DNA of 64,000 bases, taken from contig MDYQ01000129.1 of assembly GCA_003024175.1 (NCBI GenBank), positions 1-64,000 on the forward strand, written 5' to 3'. The notes under the pieces are model-generated. The model was given only the letters and a program-made list of their open reading frames with translations. It was not told the DNA's origin and did not search any database. The stretch is from Planoprotostelium fungivorum (Eukaryota; Evosea; Variosea; Cavosteliida; Cavosteliaceae). Numbering within the stretch: position 1 is the stretch's first letter; each line of letters starts with the position of its first letter. The position numbers were made by a program, and so were the translations under genes. Shown here piece by piece: positions 41,949-60,462 of the stretch.

Positions 41949-44225
41949 TCACAATCCCCTCAGAAGAGATTCAGTGACCACATCTACGTTCATCCTTCGT
42001 AAATCCTACAAACTATGAGACAGAGAAGAGAACAGAATGTCACCGTGTACGACTGTCCGACGCCTAAAAAGACGATGGGGGCACCGGTGGAGTAGACCAT
42101 CGATATCGCAGCTCCCACTTTGTCGTCTATGGTGTCAAATTTGGTCAATATGATACCGTCTATCGTTCGTGGGTTCTTGTCTTTCGAGAGATCGATGAGG
42201 GCTTGGTTGAACTTTGTCAGCTGATCTACAGCATCGTTTCCAACCAGAGCCTCTCCCACAAATAGAACCAAGTCCGGAAGTGCAGTGTTGACCAACTGAA
42301 ACCTTTACTCATGACACGATAAAACACTCACCTGAGATAAGGACATCATCAGAGGTGCATTGTCTTGCATTCTTCCCGCCGTGTCGATCAAGACGACGTT
42401 GATGTTGTTGTTTTTCGCTGCATCCGTCAGTGGAAGGAAGGTCCATGGGCTCACCGTGCTTGATGGCATCACAGGCGATGGAGGTAGCATCGGATTGGTA
42501 TCCCTTCTCGTACACTTCCACTTTGAGTCTCCTGGCGTGTGTCTTCAACTGTTCTACGGCTCCCGATCTGAAGGTATCGCAGGCTGCCATCATGACAGAC
42601 AGTCCATTCTGTTGAAGGTACGAGCACACCTGAAGATGTCAGCATTTCACTCTACAGCTTCCGTTCTCTTCTATCTTCCCCTATGACAGAGCACTCCCTC
42701 GTATAGATCATCACCTTGGCTAAATTGGTCGATTTTCCCACACCATTGACACCTACGAAGGTGATGGTGTAAGGTTTCTTGTTCTTCTTGGCCTCCAGAG
42801 CATCACGCAGGATGTCGATGTGACGTCTCGGCGTCAAGATGCGAACCAATGCTGATTGCATCGCAGGACGAATGACCGTCTGTGTACAGTGAGTATATCT
42901 GCGATGCACATACATCCTGCACATCATCACATGTGTGATGGCGATGAAGATGAGATGATGATGCGTCACCTTGATCGAAGAGAGACTGGGATACTTCTGT
43001 CCCTGCAAGGAGGTGGCGACCGATTCACAGAGTTTAGTGGCGATGTCGGAGGCAACATTCTTCGTGATGAGGTGCTGTCTGAAGGTTTCCATGCTGTCCG
43101 TCAGATCTTCCGCTTGGATGACCTATCTGTTTCAGTTCCCTCCCTTCAGTTCATCACCTTATTTCCGGTCAACTTGCTGAACAAATTACCCAGGAGACTC
43201 TTGCTCGCTGGTTCGTCATCCGCTTTGATCCAAGAGATGTCATCAATCTTCGTCTCCCCCGCCTCGTAGGTTTGATTGTCCTGCTCTTTTCACTTTTCTC
43301 TTCTCTCTCTATGTCTCACATCGTATTCTGGTTTACTTTCGGGGTTGTAGTTGAGCTTTTTGTTTCCTTCATCGACATTCCATTTTGGCAGAACCTTCTT
43401 TCCCTCTGCTGCCTTTGGCTTGGTGCTGGTCTTTGTCTTCGGCTCCATCTTTTGTCTCAGCTTCATCTTGTTCCTCTCGATCATCTGATCGTGTCACCAC
43501 GATAACAAAATGTCTCCTCACCTCCTCTGTGGACAGGCCTTCTGTGTCCTCCGTCTTCTCTTCCTCTACTGGTTCTGGCTCTTCCCTCTCTACAACCACT
43601 TCTTTCGCTGGCTTCTTTCCTACTTTTTGTTCTTTGTTGAACGGACGTGGTTTCTTCTGTTCCTGAAGACTTTCAGATGACAGTGTCGATCGTGATGAGT
43701 CACCTTCTTTTGGTTGATGACTTCAGCCTCTAGATCCTTTACAATCCTGGCGAATAGAGCGTCGAAAGAGGACAGATCTCCCATCTCGATGGTGATTAGC
43801 GTGCGCTCTTTTGCCACCTCTCACCTTTGTGGCACCGTTTTTTATGTCCAGGAGTTGTTGCTTGTGTATGGTTGTGAACGCCTTCTTCACAGCCTTTCCC
43901 GATCAGATCTGTGTCCGACGGAATGAGATTGCTTCTCACCTTTAGGAGATCGTCGATGTATAACGCTTCCACCATCTTTTGGTAGACGACGATGAAGAGC
44001 AAGTCGAAGTCATTGGCCATCTTCCATTTCAGACGATACTGATCGATGTCCGTGGACTCTTCTCCTCCACGTTCCTACTATTATCAGCCAACGAAAATTC
44101 GTGATTCCAACCTCGAGTAAGATGGTACGAATGAAATCGTTAATTGGGGTTCCTTTCAATCTCATGGGAGTGTGAGACCATAGTACGATTCCACCTTTCG
44201 TGCATATGGTGAAGTGATCTAACAT
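41949..44225 (-). CDS. SRPRA: signal recognition particle receptor subunit alpha
   Basis: The SRP receptor GTPase at the ER membrane. The start [20 protein letters not shown] (44225) is the conserved longin-like SRX domain that binds SRPRB, followed by a Lys/Glu-rich linker. The NG domain shows [17 protein letters not shown] (P-loop), [82 protein letters not shown] and [20 protein letters not shown], ending [10 protein letters not shown] with the stop at 41949-41951. All GTPase motifs are intact and the length fits. About eight short introns. It starts head to head with DHX37. Confidence 0.95.
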
Positions 44226-44361
44226 GTTTTGGGGTGAGGTGGCGCTTTATTCGAGTCAACCACGGGTAGGGAAAACTACGTTGTAGATAGACTCATCCGC
44301 GAATTTCGAGAACTACAACACCCAAGGAGGAAGACAGAACGATCCGAGCTGATCACCTCTG

Positions 44362-49755
<5,394 letters not shown>

Positions 49756-50045
49756 ATCGGATTCAAAAGTCTCGTTGTAGTCGACAAGAAAACGTTCCAT
49801 CACATCACCATTCAATGATGATCCGTCTTCCAGGAAGGGTAGGTTCACCGACACACCTAGTCTCATTCTATATAGATCTTCCGATTGAGCACACAATCTC
49901 AGATCAAGAATGGCTTTCAACGCCAGATCTCGATCAGGAGACCACTCCAGCAAGTAGAGCTCACTGAGACCAAAACAACACCTGATATCATTCCCTATTA
50001 TAAGTCTGCTGTGAGAGCTTCCTCTCACATCTGACAAACAAGCTC

Positions 50046-51352
50046 ATGTTTGACAGAATCATCTTGCACAAAAGGCTTGGGGCGAGGATACTAAGCGATG
50101 GAGAAGTATCGTGGAATCAGGTGCACAGCCCGAACGCAGTCTCACAAGTTCTGTAAGCATCATCAAGCTAGCGCAAGTCTGAGAGGAGACAGGTCATTTC
50201 TTATTTGTGCGAAAACAACAACGAGAGAGATCTGCAGAAGAGGATCCAAACAGCTCGAGACTTCGAGGTACCATTCGACGAACATGCTTACAGCTCCATC
50301 GTCAAGTATTTCTTGAGAAGATGGAACTACATCACCGCCATCGCCTACATCGATGAGATGAGATCGGAAGGTCTCACTGTCCCTGTAGAGGTAAAGTCAT
50401 ATATATGACTATCAGAGAGTGATTGCGACAGTTACACCATCTGGTCCTTGAAGAACTCGAGAGACGTGCTCGCAGACAAGTCATGGCATCCTACTTGGAG
50501 AAGATCGTGGGATTCAACGAGCAGGACGCACAGTGCTACAACATATTCATCCGAGAGTACAGCAAGTTCCCTAGACCACAGAAGATGCTTCTCTGGCTCA
50601 ACACACTCCTCGTGAGTTTCTTCTCTCTCATGCTCTCTCATCCTCTTTATTCTGAAATGATTTCCATTGTAATGATTCACATTGTCTGTAGAACACGGAA
50701 ACGAAGCCAAACGAAGACTCGTTCTACTACGTGATCCGATACTACCACCGACTGAAGGCGAAGGACTCCATGGTCAAGTACTACGATCAGATGATTCTCA
50801 ACAACGTCACACCCACCATCAAGACCTATCAGCTCATGATGAAGACCATCTTCCTCTGGCATCAGGAAACCATGATCTCTGAATGGTTCCAGAAGATGGA
50901 GGTGACCCTCTCTCTCTTCTCTTCTCATTCTCTCTTCTTATCCTCTCTTCTCATCCTCTCTTCTCATTCTCTCTTCTCATTCTCTCTTCTCATTCTCTCT
51001 TCTTATCCTCTCTTCTCATCCTCTCTTCTCATTCTCTCTCCTCGTTCTCCCTTCTCATTCTCTCTTCTCACGTAAACAGTCACACAATGTCACCCCCAAT
51101 CGACACATCTACGCGGACACACTGAAGCACTGCATCTTCATGGGCAGCCAAGAGCTGGCCTACAAATTTTACCAAGAGATGACAGCCAAGGGTGTGCCTG
51201 TGACACCCACCGTCGCCGCTCTCTTTAGGAAGCTGAAGATGTACAAGAGAGGACAGGTGTTGGATCCCAGCAATTTCGGTGCCGAGGACAGAATCCTTCC
51301 CTGGCGCGATCACGTCGAGAAGGTTGTGACCAGGAGGAGGAGATACAAATGA
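50046..51352 (+). CDS. pentatricopeptide repeat protein, probably mitochondrial
   Basis: The start MFDRIILHKRLGARILSDGE (50046) is basic and without acids early on, like a mitochondrial presequence. Helical repeats follow: DLQKRIQTARDFEVPFDEHA, YSSIVKYFLRRWNYITAIAY, IDEMRSEGLTV; YNIFIREYSKFPRPQKM; DSFYYVIRYYHRLKAKDSMV, YYDQMILNNVTPTIKTYQLM; HIYADTLKHCIFMGSQELAY, FYQEMTAKGVPVTPTVAALF. These are PPR units (Y..li..y...g....A..l...M...gv.P). The tail is basic (VEKVVTRRRRYK). PPR proteins bind organelle RNA; the RNA here is unknown. The intron at about 50905-51075 is a TCTTCTCAT array. About six introns. Confidence 0.8.
50900..51075. repeat. TCTTCTCATTC intronic minisatellite
   Basis: The array of TCTTCTCATTCTC and TCTTCTTATCCTC units is bounded by a GTGACC donor and an ACGTAAACAG acceptor within the PPR gene. 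The sense strand is almost free of G. Confidence 0.85.
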
Positions 51353-51541
51353 GCTAGCTCGCATCCAATAGACTCTTCTATTCCTGTTCTCTTCTGTGTT
51401 CGTGTTGTGTTCTGTCTGTGTTCGTGTTGTGTGCTCTGTCTTGTATTCTGTCTGATGATTGAGCTTTTATTCTGCTCGTCCTTGTTTGTTGGAAGAAGGG
51501 AAAAGAATAAACTCCGAGCCATTTATTCCGTGTTGGACAAC

Positions 51542-52679
51542 ATGAACCAAAGCGACCCTCTCGTGGGTGAGCACAGAATACGTCTGGGCGATTCCTTCAC
51601 ATCCTCTTCACGCAAGTCCAAGTATCACACCGTCCAATGTGAGATCAGATGCTGATTCCATTTCTCATGTGCCCAGACGACTTCAGGCCCGCTTCTCTCT
51701 CTTTTGATGCCGATAGTGGATTGGTTGTTAGAACAAAACCAGAGGCATCATCTGCATCCACACAACTCGAGATTGAGTTTGCCAACCCGGTAAGAAATGC
51801 ACATCTTCTTATGATCTCTTACCCAAAAAGGCTGAACCAGAAAACGTCAACTATTATAATGGAAAACTACTACCTCTCAAGGAAGTCGAATGCGTCATCG
51901 TCTACGATGAGAGTGATCGCACGTATGTGCTAGAGAGAGTCAATTCTTCTGCTTCTGTTCGCAGAGGTCGAAATCAAAAGATCTCCAACCCGATGGACAT
52001 CCCAATCGCCGCTCCCTCGCCCGAGATCTCAGACTTACCTAGCACGGACAAGAGGAGGAAGATGGGAGATAACATCCAGAGCCTCATGTCCGCTCATAAA
52101 CACACGGTAGAAGATGCATTTGGAGGTGGATACAGAAAGTACAACAACAAGAAGAACACCAAGAGCAACCATCTCACACCGACCAACAACAACAGCTCTG
52201 GCAATATCCACAGCCAGAGCTCTAGGGACTCCACCATGTCCGACATGGAGGAGCAGGATCTCATCAACGAGATCGAGAGCTCTACACAGACGGTGAGCCC
52301 ACTCATCGTCTTAACCTTTTCCTCCTGTACATCACAGTCATACGCAGCAGCATCATGCATTACATAGAGCATAGAACATGAGAGTCATCACATGTGTACA
52401 ATGAACAGACGTCTATGAAATGTCCCTTATTCACTGCCACAGGCACCAAAATTTCCTCAGGCAGCTCAGACATCCTACATTCCACAGCCAGTACAAGCAC
52501 AAGCACCCATCACGAACAACACGAATTTACCACCGACTGAAGGAGATCAATCTCTCTTCTCAGGCTCAGACTCTGACTCAGACAGCAGTAGCAGCAGTAG
52601 CAGTAGCTCGAGCTCGAGTAGTTCCTCGAGTGACAGTGACTCAGACGGTAACGATGCACCACAACTCCAACAGACTTGA
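51542..52679 (+). CDS. ELL-associated factor (EAF) family protein
   Basis: EAF proteins bind ELL and stimulate RNA polymerase II elongation. The start MNQSDPLVGEHRIRLGDSFT is followed by YHTVQYDFRPASLSFDADSG (the Tyr codon is formed across an intron), STQLEIEFANP, NYYNGKLLPLKEVECVIVYD and TYVLERVNSSASVRRGR. HTV.YDF.PAS and the VLE.L.S...V..GR end are the recognisable EAF N-terminal domain. The rest is disordered and Asn/Ser-rich, with a tail of about 15 serines within Asp/Ser runs (SDSDSDSSSSSSS), also a feature of EAF transactivation tails. Stop at 52677-52679. Confidence 0.8.
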
Positions 52680-52861
52680 TGGTCCTTCCTCTTCAGAGAA
52701 GGTATCTATCTACCTTCGCATGAGATCTCAGCTCTTTTTGTTCCAATAAATGAGTGTGTTTGTCCATCATCATCCACCATTTTAAAGAGGGAAAATTGGC
52801 TTGTCTAAAAATCTGTTCTACAACTCGACAATCGGGTGCATCAGATCTGAATCAGTCCATC

Positions 52862-53413
52862 ATGCTCAGAGTAGGGTCCATCGTAACGCGATCCAGCATC
52901 CCTCGACGTGTGCCGTGTCACAGCGTTCGTCATGCTTCTCTTTCCAAAGAAGCTGCGAGCACCTTTGGACAGTCTGACACTGGACTGGGTAAATCAAACG
53001 ACCTTCAGAACATAGAGAAGTCCTCTTCAAATTACGTTTTAAACAATGTCGTCCGCACGGGAACAGCATATGGTAAGACTGTTGTCGATACAGGCGCCTT
53101 CATTGTGTCTATCGATTCGGCCACTTCTGCTGGCACAAAGGTGAGGGGGATAATCTGCAGGTCACAAACATGACATCGAATCAGGACCGTGAGCCCATGG
53201 ATCTCATTGCCCGCGTCCCACCTATTGAGGTTGCAGGTCGTCGTGCTATCTGTGACGGAGGTAACATTTTGTTCCCTTCTCTTTGTAATTAATGTGACTC
53301 AAGGCGATGCCATTGGAGGACACCCCCGAGTGTTCATCAATTTAGACAGAAAAGGACCATCGGCATGTGGTTACTGTGGCCTGAGATTTATTCAGAAGGA
53401 GCACCACCACTGA
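52862..53413 (+). CDS. NDUFS6: NADH dehydrogenase iron-sulfur protein 6 (complex I 13 kDa subunit)
   Basis: A zinc-binding accessory subunit of respiratory complex I. The start MLRVGSIVTRSSIPRRVPCH is an Arg-rich mitochondrial presequence. The mature part shows IARVPPIEVAGRRAICDGGD, GHPRVFINLDRKGPSACGYC and GLRFIQKEHHH. The zinc ligands (GHP His, CGYC pair) are kept, as in NDUFS6/NUMM. Three introns. AATAAA follows the stop. The assignment is secure; the middle exon edges near 53070-53185 are approximate. Confidence 0.9.
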
Positions 53414-53538
53414 GCCTGTAGAATAAACCTCAATTATTTTGCACATACATTCTTCCAGGGCATTCTATATTTTCATTTCTCCTCATCTCGTGCATCTCAG
53501 AGTGACTCGAGAGACAGACATTTGAATACAAAACAAAT

Positions 53539-55291
53539 TTATTCTGGAAGGTCCACAGGCTCTTCCGGTTCAAAGATCAAACCCCTCTTGGCAGCTAAGT
53601 ACCAATAAGACATCCACACGACTCCCGCGATGAAGATGAAAGTGGGAACCGTCAACAGAGCGATGAGCAGACCTGTACGTCCTTCAATCATCATCGCAAT
53701 GCTCGATCGCGATCACCTTCGGCCTTATCGGAACCCACGTGGTCAGAGATGAGCCCCACGAGTAAGGGAGACACACCATCTCCCAAAGTGTGCATGACGA
53801 TGATGGTCGTCGCGAACGAGCGAGCTCTGATGTGAGATGAGACGACGTTGGCCAGTATGGCATTGATGGGTCCGGTATACCACCACCCCAGAAACTGCGC
53901 GACGAGGAGAGTAGCGAAGACGAGGAATACACTGCGAGTGGATCAGTAGGGACTCTTACTCGTACGTCGACTCACTTTGTCTTCTTCCATGCGAAGAAGA
54001 ACATGAGGACGAAGACGACGGAGGAGGTGAGTGCGCCGACGGCGCTGACCAACATGTACGAGTTGGTCACTCTCCTCTTGAAAACGTCACCCAGGAGACT
54101 TCCCGCGATGGTTCCTCCCAAACCTCCTATCACGGCCATCGCTCCCTGTCATCATCAGCATCTGATGGAACGATCGTGATGACTCACGACGACTAATCCG
54201 GCTTGATCGACCGACACGCTCGTGTTCCTGTTCCATCTCAACCTCGTACAACTGTCGATAGACGCACCTGACGAAGAACTCTGGAGCCCAATCTGCGATA
54301 GCACCGATGGCCCAGGTGAGGCAGGTGAGACCGCCAAGTGTGACGAGATAAGTTCGATTGTTGAGAAGGGACTTGAGAGCGACGGACCACGGGACCAACT
54401 TGTCTCTGTCTTCCCTCTTCTCGTAAATGTTTCTACCGGGGTCGGTGGCCAAGAGGAGAGAGAAGGCGATCAAGATGCCGGGGGCTCCACAGATGAGGAA
54501 GGCGTACCTCCATCCAAAATAATGTCCGATCTGACCTCCTAAGACGAAACCCAGGGCGGCACCGATGGGTGTGGCTGTAGACAGTATCAGTCGATCGTGT
54601 GATTGGATGTGCATACCGACGAAGAACACCATCATGGCCTTGTTTCTCTTCAAGGGAGGATAGAGATCACTCAAGAGAGCTGAGAGGTGATGAGTCGTAT
54701 GAGGATGACGATCTGTGAGTCGTACCGGGTGCGATGGTGGCATAGCAGGCTTCGCCTACGGCCACGAGAGAGCGATAGATTGTGAATTCCCAAAAATGAT
54801 GAGAGAAATAAACGGCTCCTGTGGACAGAGACCACCATACGACACCGGCTATCAACAGAAACTTTCTCGACACTCCTCTATCAGCTAAAGCGGCAAATAT
54901 CGGACTGTTCTCTTCAGTTCCATTCGTTGATTGGGAATGGGGTCACCTGAAGATCATATAGACGACAATGAAGGTGGAGGCGGGAATGCTTGATTGCATG
55001 TCGGTGATATCAAACTCTTTCTTTACTGAATGAGATTGTGAAATGGAGTCATATGCCGCTCACTTGATACAGACTCTTGGTAGCTGAGGGGATCATCCGA
55101 TCGGCATAGTTGAGAAGATTGACGAGAGTCAAGATGGCCAGAGTGACATAGGCTCCCTTCTGAACCTTCTGCTCCCCCACATTCAACACATCCTCGAGCA
55201 TCTCATCTTCGGACAAGAGTCGCTGTGCCTCATACTTTGTAGAACCAAAGTAGTTGTCCTCCGCCAACGAATGCCTCGATCCTCTTCCCAT
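53539..55291 (-). CDS. Spinster-type major facilitator transporter
   Basis: The start MGRGSRHSLAEDNYFG (55291) is a cytosolic tail. Membrane segments follow: AYVTLAILTLVNLLNYADR, STFIVVYMIFR, SPIFAALADRGVSRKFLLIA (the MFS motif A loop), AVYFSHHFWEFTIYRSLVA, VGEACYATIAPALLSDLYPP, MMVFFVAITPIGAALGFVLG, GWRYAFLICGAPGILIAFSL and TYLVTLGGLTCLTWAIGAIA. The LSDLYP...A....F....P.G.ALG pattern is that of SPNS lipid or lysophospholipid transporters of lysosomes and endosomes. The C-terminus ends in EEPVDLPE, with the stop overlapping an AATAAA (53537-53542). About nine short introns. Confidence 0.85.
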
Positions 55292-55408
55292 GTTCCGACC
55301 GATCGACTGTCAAAACATTTCCACTTTCGCGCTATACACCGAGTCCGGTGTTGACACAGCGGTTGTCATCACACATTACACAGAAGAGCAGAGTCTTTCA
55401 TTCTGAGC

Positions 55409-57399
55409 TTAAGCATCCAGCCTGCACACTGGGTTGTCTTGGATCTTTTGGATGCTGGTCTTGTGGCCTATCAGCTCTCTGATGTTCGAGATGCCGTACT
55501 TGATCATCGTCGGTCTGTTTTTCCATCAGTTTCGTTGTAGAGGATGTCGATGATGATCATCTGATGGAGTTCACCTCTCTAAAGACAGACCCCAAGCCAA
55601 GACTTTGACGTCCTTGGGAATACCCATGGGGATGAGCATCTCTGGACGGAAGATGCCGCTGTTGCCGACCTCCACCCACTTCTTAAGACCCTCATGGTAG
55701 CTGAAGATCTCCATGGAGGGCTCCGTGTAAGGATTGAAGGCGGGCTTGAATCTGAGCTTCTCGATGCCCAATCTCGCGTAGAATTGAGAGAAGAGGCCGA
55801 TGAGATCACCCAATGTGAGATCGTAATCAGCGATGACTCCTTCGATCTGGTGGAATTCTGCCAAGTGTGTGGCGTCCAGGGTCTCGTTACGGAAGACACG
55901 ATCGATGGAGAAGTATTTTTTGGGTTTGAAGCCGTCCTAATCGGGTCATCTACAGCGTTGTAGATGGACTCACCTGGGCCAGCTTGTAGAGCATCCTGGC
56001 GGACACGGCGGTCGTGTGTGTTCTGAGGATGTTCTTCGTCGTCTCGTCTCTCTTCCAGGGGTACCTCCATCTGATGTCTTCAGTCTTCTCCTCTTCTCTC
56101 TTCTCACCCAATCGATTCGCTTCCTCCCTCTTCGTGCATCGTCTGAACGCGCTTCAGATAATCCTCTGGGAAGGTGCGGGATGTTGCGGGGTCTGTTATG
56201 TTCAGTACAGAGAACACCAGGAACATGTGAGGTGTGTAGATGTGTGAGGTGTGTGGATGTGTAGGTGTGTAGATGTGTAGGTGTTGGTGTATATATAGAT
56301 GTGTAGGTGTGTAGATGTGTAGGTGTGTAGATGTGTAGGTGTGTAGATGTGTGAGGTGTGTGGATGTATAGATGTGTGGATGTATAGATGTGTGGATGTG
56401 TGATCTCACCGCTGAGGAAGAAAGTGTCCTGTAGATCTCTAGCGGGATGCTGTTGGGGCACCATCAGAGTATCAAAGTTCCAGAAACAATTCTCCACGAA
56501 AGAGTTTGTGGGCATCTCAGTGAATCTATCGTGTAATACATCAGAAGAGACAATAGAGAGACAATAGTAGAGAGACAATAGAGAAATACTTGGATAGAAT
56601 AAAGAGACAGAGAGAATAAAGAGACACACCCCAACTCCAAGAAGATCTCTCTGTACTCCGATCTGACTTTCAAGAGAGGATGGAAGTGACCTGAAGCGGG
56701 TCTCGTGGCATCGGCGTCCAAGTTGTAATCCTTGAACTTGGTGTCTTTCCAAGAGCCACTGCTCAACATCTCTGCAGTCAAGTCTGCCGCTGGCTTGACG
56801 ACTTCTAAGGCGAAGTTCTCTCCCTTGGTGAGAGTGTAAGTCTTTCGATTGCTGATGATGCATCAGAAAGGAGATGTGCATGAGACATCACCTGAGAGAG
56901 ACGAGCTTTCTCTTCTTCAGGGCGTCGACGATCTTGGGATCGGCGTCTTCGGGGTGATCTCTGACGTGCAGCAGCTGGTCTTTGGTGCTGTCTGAGATGT
57001 CTTCCACTTTTCTCGTGACGGCACCGCTGGCCTTGTCGATGGCGATCCACTGCGATTTCATGGCTTGCATGAATCCGATCTTGCTGAGGGCCTGAAGATA
57101 TCAGAGGTGGACGATTGGAATCGTTCACCTCCAATTCTGATTTGGATTTAGAAGAGCCTGAGGGGATAGCCTGGAAGATTTGGTACTCTGGGGAGCCCTT
57201 CTCGATGATCTCAGAACCTTCCGCGGTGGGTGCTGTGATCTTACTCTCGTTGATCTTTGAAACGATCATGCGGAGTCCTTCGAGACGGAGGATGGCACCA
57301 ACGAGAGTATCGTCATGGGGTAGTCCTTGATCTTTCGTCCACGAACCCGTGTCGTTGATTGGGCCTTCGTTTAAAGACTGTAACAATTTGCTTTCCATG
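55409..57399 (-). CDS. FARSA: phenylalanyl-tRNA synthetase alpha subunit
   Basis: Cytosolic PheRS alpha, which charges tRNA-Phe together with the beta subunit. The start [20 protein letters not shown] (57399) begins the winged-helix tRNA-binding part ([13 protein letters not shown]). Then [75 protein letters not shown] (class II motif 1/2), [73 protein letters not shown] and [20 protein letters not shown] (motif 3). It ends CRLDA at 55409. An upstream exon encoding a few more residues is possible. One intron carries a GTGTAGATGTGTAG array at 56220-56405. Confidence 0.95.
56220..56405. repeat. GTGTAGATGTGTAGGT intronic minisatellite
   Basis: It lies in a FARSA intron between the exon ending DTFFLS and the one starting [13 protein letters not shown]. 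On the gene's sense strand it reads ACACCTACACATCTACAC and is almost free of G. Confidence 0.88.
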
Positions 57400-57646
57400 T
57401 TGAGAAGACCAGATCGCTGATTGCCTGTGTGATCAGTCTGAGCTCGATCTACAACAACATGACATTTTATGGTAAATGATTGACCAAGGCCAGAGGTTAT
57501 CACTCATTTTCGATAGGTCTTCAGCATGATAATCGAGTAATTTGATTCGGTCTTGACCAATTTGCCTTACACCACCATATTCGCACACTGTATTACGGTC
57601 CGTTCAATTCTCGAAATGCACCAAGGAGAAAGAAGAGTAGAGAGTT

Positions 57647-60305
57647 TTATGCAGCAACCTTTCCAATCGATACACCCATCTTGACCAGTGTTTCCAACGG
57701 CTTGTTACTGTTGTTTAGAAGATCTTCGTCATACTGAATCTTCCCCTTCTGGTATAACACGAGACAAGTGCTTCCTCCAAAGGCAAAATACCCTATCTCA
57801 TCACCCCTACTCCCTTCAGTGACTTCACGTGACCTCACACTCACTTCTGCACCACATCTCCCTCCTTCACCGTCAACACGATGGAGCCAACCATGGTCGC
57901 TCCCACCGCGATGAAGCTGACTCATCATCAGTCTCATCCGTGCTTCGATCACAGCTCACCAGACATCACCAAACTCTTCCGATTGGATCTCTAAGATAGT
58001 CCTCCTGTTCTCCGTGTAGACGTCCAATCGAGTTCGAATGGCGATGGGATTCACGGTGTAATAAGCTCCAGAGTGCTCCACTGGTTTGGAGATCCTGCCG
58101 GTGACTGGACTGTGGTACCTGTGGTAATCCTGGGGAGCAAGACGAGCGATGACAAGGGAGCCTCCCTCGTACTTCTTCTCCAAATGACTGTCTTGCAGGA
58201 GGTTCTGCTCGTGTTCAGAGGATGTCGGTGGGGTGAGATCACCTTCAAGTTGAAGTTTTTTCCCTTGATCCACATTTGAGTGGCGGCAGTGATGGTGGGG
58301 AAGACGTGCATTCTACAATCTGCCGGGGATACGGCAGAGTCCTGTGATGTCTCAGTGGGGCACTTTGATCGGTCGACTTACGCCCTGGTGGGGGTTGTAG
58401 ATCGGCCTCGCCTCGGGCTTCAGCTTGCGGTAGAAAAATTCGTTGAAATTTTCGAATTGGTCCAGGGGCAACAGGATCTCGTCTGAGTCATGTGAGCCAA
58501 ATTTGAATAAATTGCATGGAGATGGATGTCACAGGAGATGACATGATGATCATCATCATGTGAAATGTGTTCATGCCGAACGGACTCACTGATTGGCAGG
58601 TTGTAGTTCTTGATGAATGGTTGAATCTCTTCCTTCGATCTGGGGTTGGTGAATTTTCTTCCCTGTTGCTCGGTCAAGTGTTTCAGGACCTTGTTGATCT
58701 TGGAAGCTGCGGACGATCATCAGATCATGATCGGTGACGAGATGATCGCGATGATGATGCAATTCTCGTGGACGTCTGTCGTGATGTTGAATGACTCACC
58801 GAAGAAACCAGAATCGTAGGAATACATCAAACGGAGAGATACGCGGATGTAATCAGGGATCAATTCATCATCGAGGCGACCAGTCTGTAGGACTCAATAT
58901 CTCTCATGATATTGATGTTGATGTGATGATTGATGTGGTGATGTTGATGTGATGATTGATGTGTGATGATGAATCAAAAGAATACCTCTCTGTCGCATAC
59001 GACAATCTTCCAAGCTTGATCGTCTTGTGGTCTGTGCTCCACCCTCCCATAGAATCCCCTCTCCAGCACTCGTTCCATTCAGTCATCAACAACTCGTACG
59101 CACACTCACTCAGTGCACCGATGGCAGACTGTCCATCACCCTCGTTCTTGTGGGTATCGTGAGCCACAGCCCACCAGATGAAGTTGACGGCATCTTCCGG
59201 TAGGATCTTCTCTAAGATGGGATTCTTCACGGCACTGTTCACTGGATGGAGGTCGGTGGGGAATTGTATGGAGTGAGCTCACGATCGGATGTCATGGCGT
59301 TCGTGAATTCTTCGTAAGATAGAGATTGGTCTCCGTTGGTGTCGGCCCTCGTGAACTGTCGCACGTCAGATGATAAACACCGATCAGAGATGATGGTGAT
59401 GATCGGGATGATGGTGATAATGATGGATGATGAGATAAGTGAGAATGTGGATTTACCAGGGTCAGTATCTCGGCGTCGGTGGCAGGAGATCCCAGAGCCT
59501 GTACCATGGCGATGAGCTCCGGACCACTTATGGTGCCCGAGTTGTCAAAGTCAAAGTGCTGCGCGAATCCACGCCAGAACTCCCTCTCTACAACCTGCCT
59601 TCCCTTGTACTGCACGGTGATGTGGAGTTGACCTCCCCATCCTGGTGCTTTCTATTTCTCTTCAGAATCGTCCGTGGCATGTCATCTCACCCCGGGATGA
59701 TCTAATGGGAGATGAAAGTCTTTGCTGATGGGTGTCAGAGAGGGACCGGAGGCGATCTCTTCGTCGAAGAAGGTGGCGAGGTCTACCTTGGCTGTACCGG
59801 CGAGATCTGATCGAAAATGAGATGATGGACCGAGATGATTGTGGATACCATTTCGACTTGTTGGGTCCCAATCAAAGACCTCGAAGCTGATGTTGTATCT
59901 CTGTTGAGACCTCAGAACGAGTCTGTGATGTGTTAGCTTGTGCGACTTTCAAGAGAGGCGGTGATTGCATATGAGCTCACAATTTGAAGTTCTCGTTCCA
60001 TGTGGGGGTCGCTGTGCTCTTCTTCACCGATGTCTTCATTCTGAAACGGTTTAGGTTACGAAGCAAGGGACAACGTCTCACTTGATGTCTTTACCAAATC
60101 TGATCTTGACGAAAGGGTCAGCGTGACCAATGAGGTCCAATTTGGGAATGTTCGTAGCACTCATGACTGTAATCAATCAACATCGTCTCGTGTATGTGAT
60201 GAAATCACCCTTAATGCTGAAGAGACCCACGACGGGGTCAGTAGAGGATGCGGTGGGGACCGCGATGACATTGTCTTTCTTAGAGGTCGTCTTCTTTATC
60301 TTCAT
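57647..60305 (-). CDS. phosphatidylserine decarboxylase, C2 and EF-hand (Psd2-like) type
   Basis: It turns phosphatidylserine into phosphatidylethanolamine. The start [16 protein letters not shown] (60305) leads into a C2 domain ([36 protein letters not shown]). EF-hands follow: [16 protein letters not shown] and [17 protein letters not shown], both with calcium ligands in place. The catalytic part shows [69 protein letters not shown] and [17 protein letters not shown]. The self-cleavage site is [17 protein letters not shown], with GGST as recalled for yeast Psd2 and plant endomembrane forms. It ends SIGKVAA at 57647. The layout indicates an endomembrane rather than mitochondrial enzyme. About fourteen short introns. 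Confidence 0.9.
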
Positions 60306-60462
60306 GGCTATAATGGGGGTTGATCGAGACTGCGTACGGATGACTGTGGAAGTCGGAAACACAAAATGGTTTTAGCATTTCAAGAAGAACTGGTTAGTTT
60401 TGTGTGAGACTCAACGGCGCGATTTATCTGCGAATCTGCATCTGAGATCGTATCTCAGAATC

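Noticed and set aside
41803-41970. 55-codon minus-strand frame ([17 protein letters not shown]...)
   Set aside because: It overlaps the SRPRA 3' end in another frame, lacks an ATG and is probably untranslated sequence.
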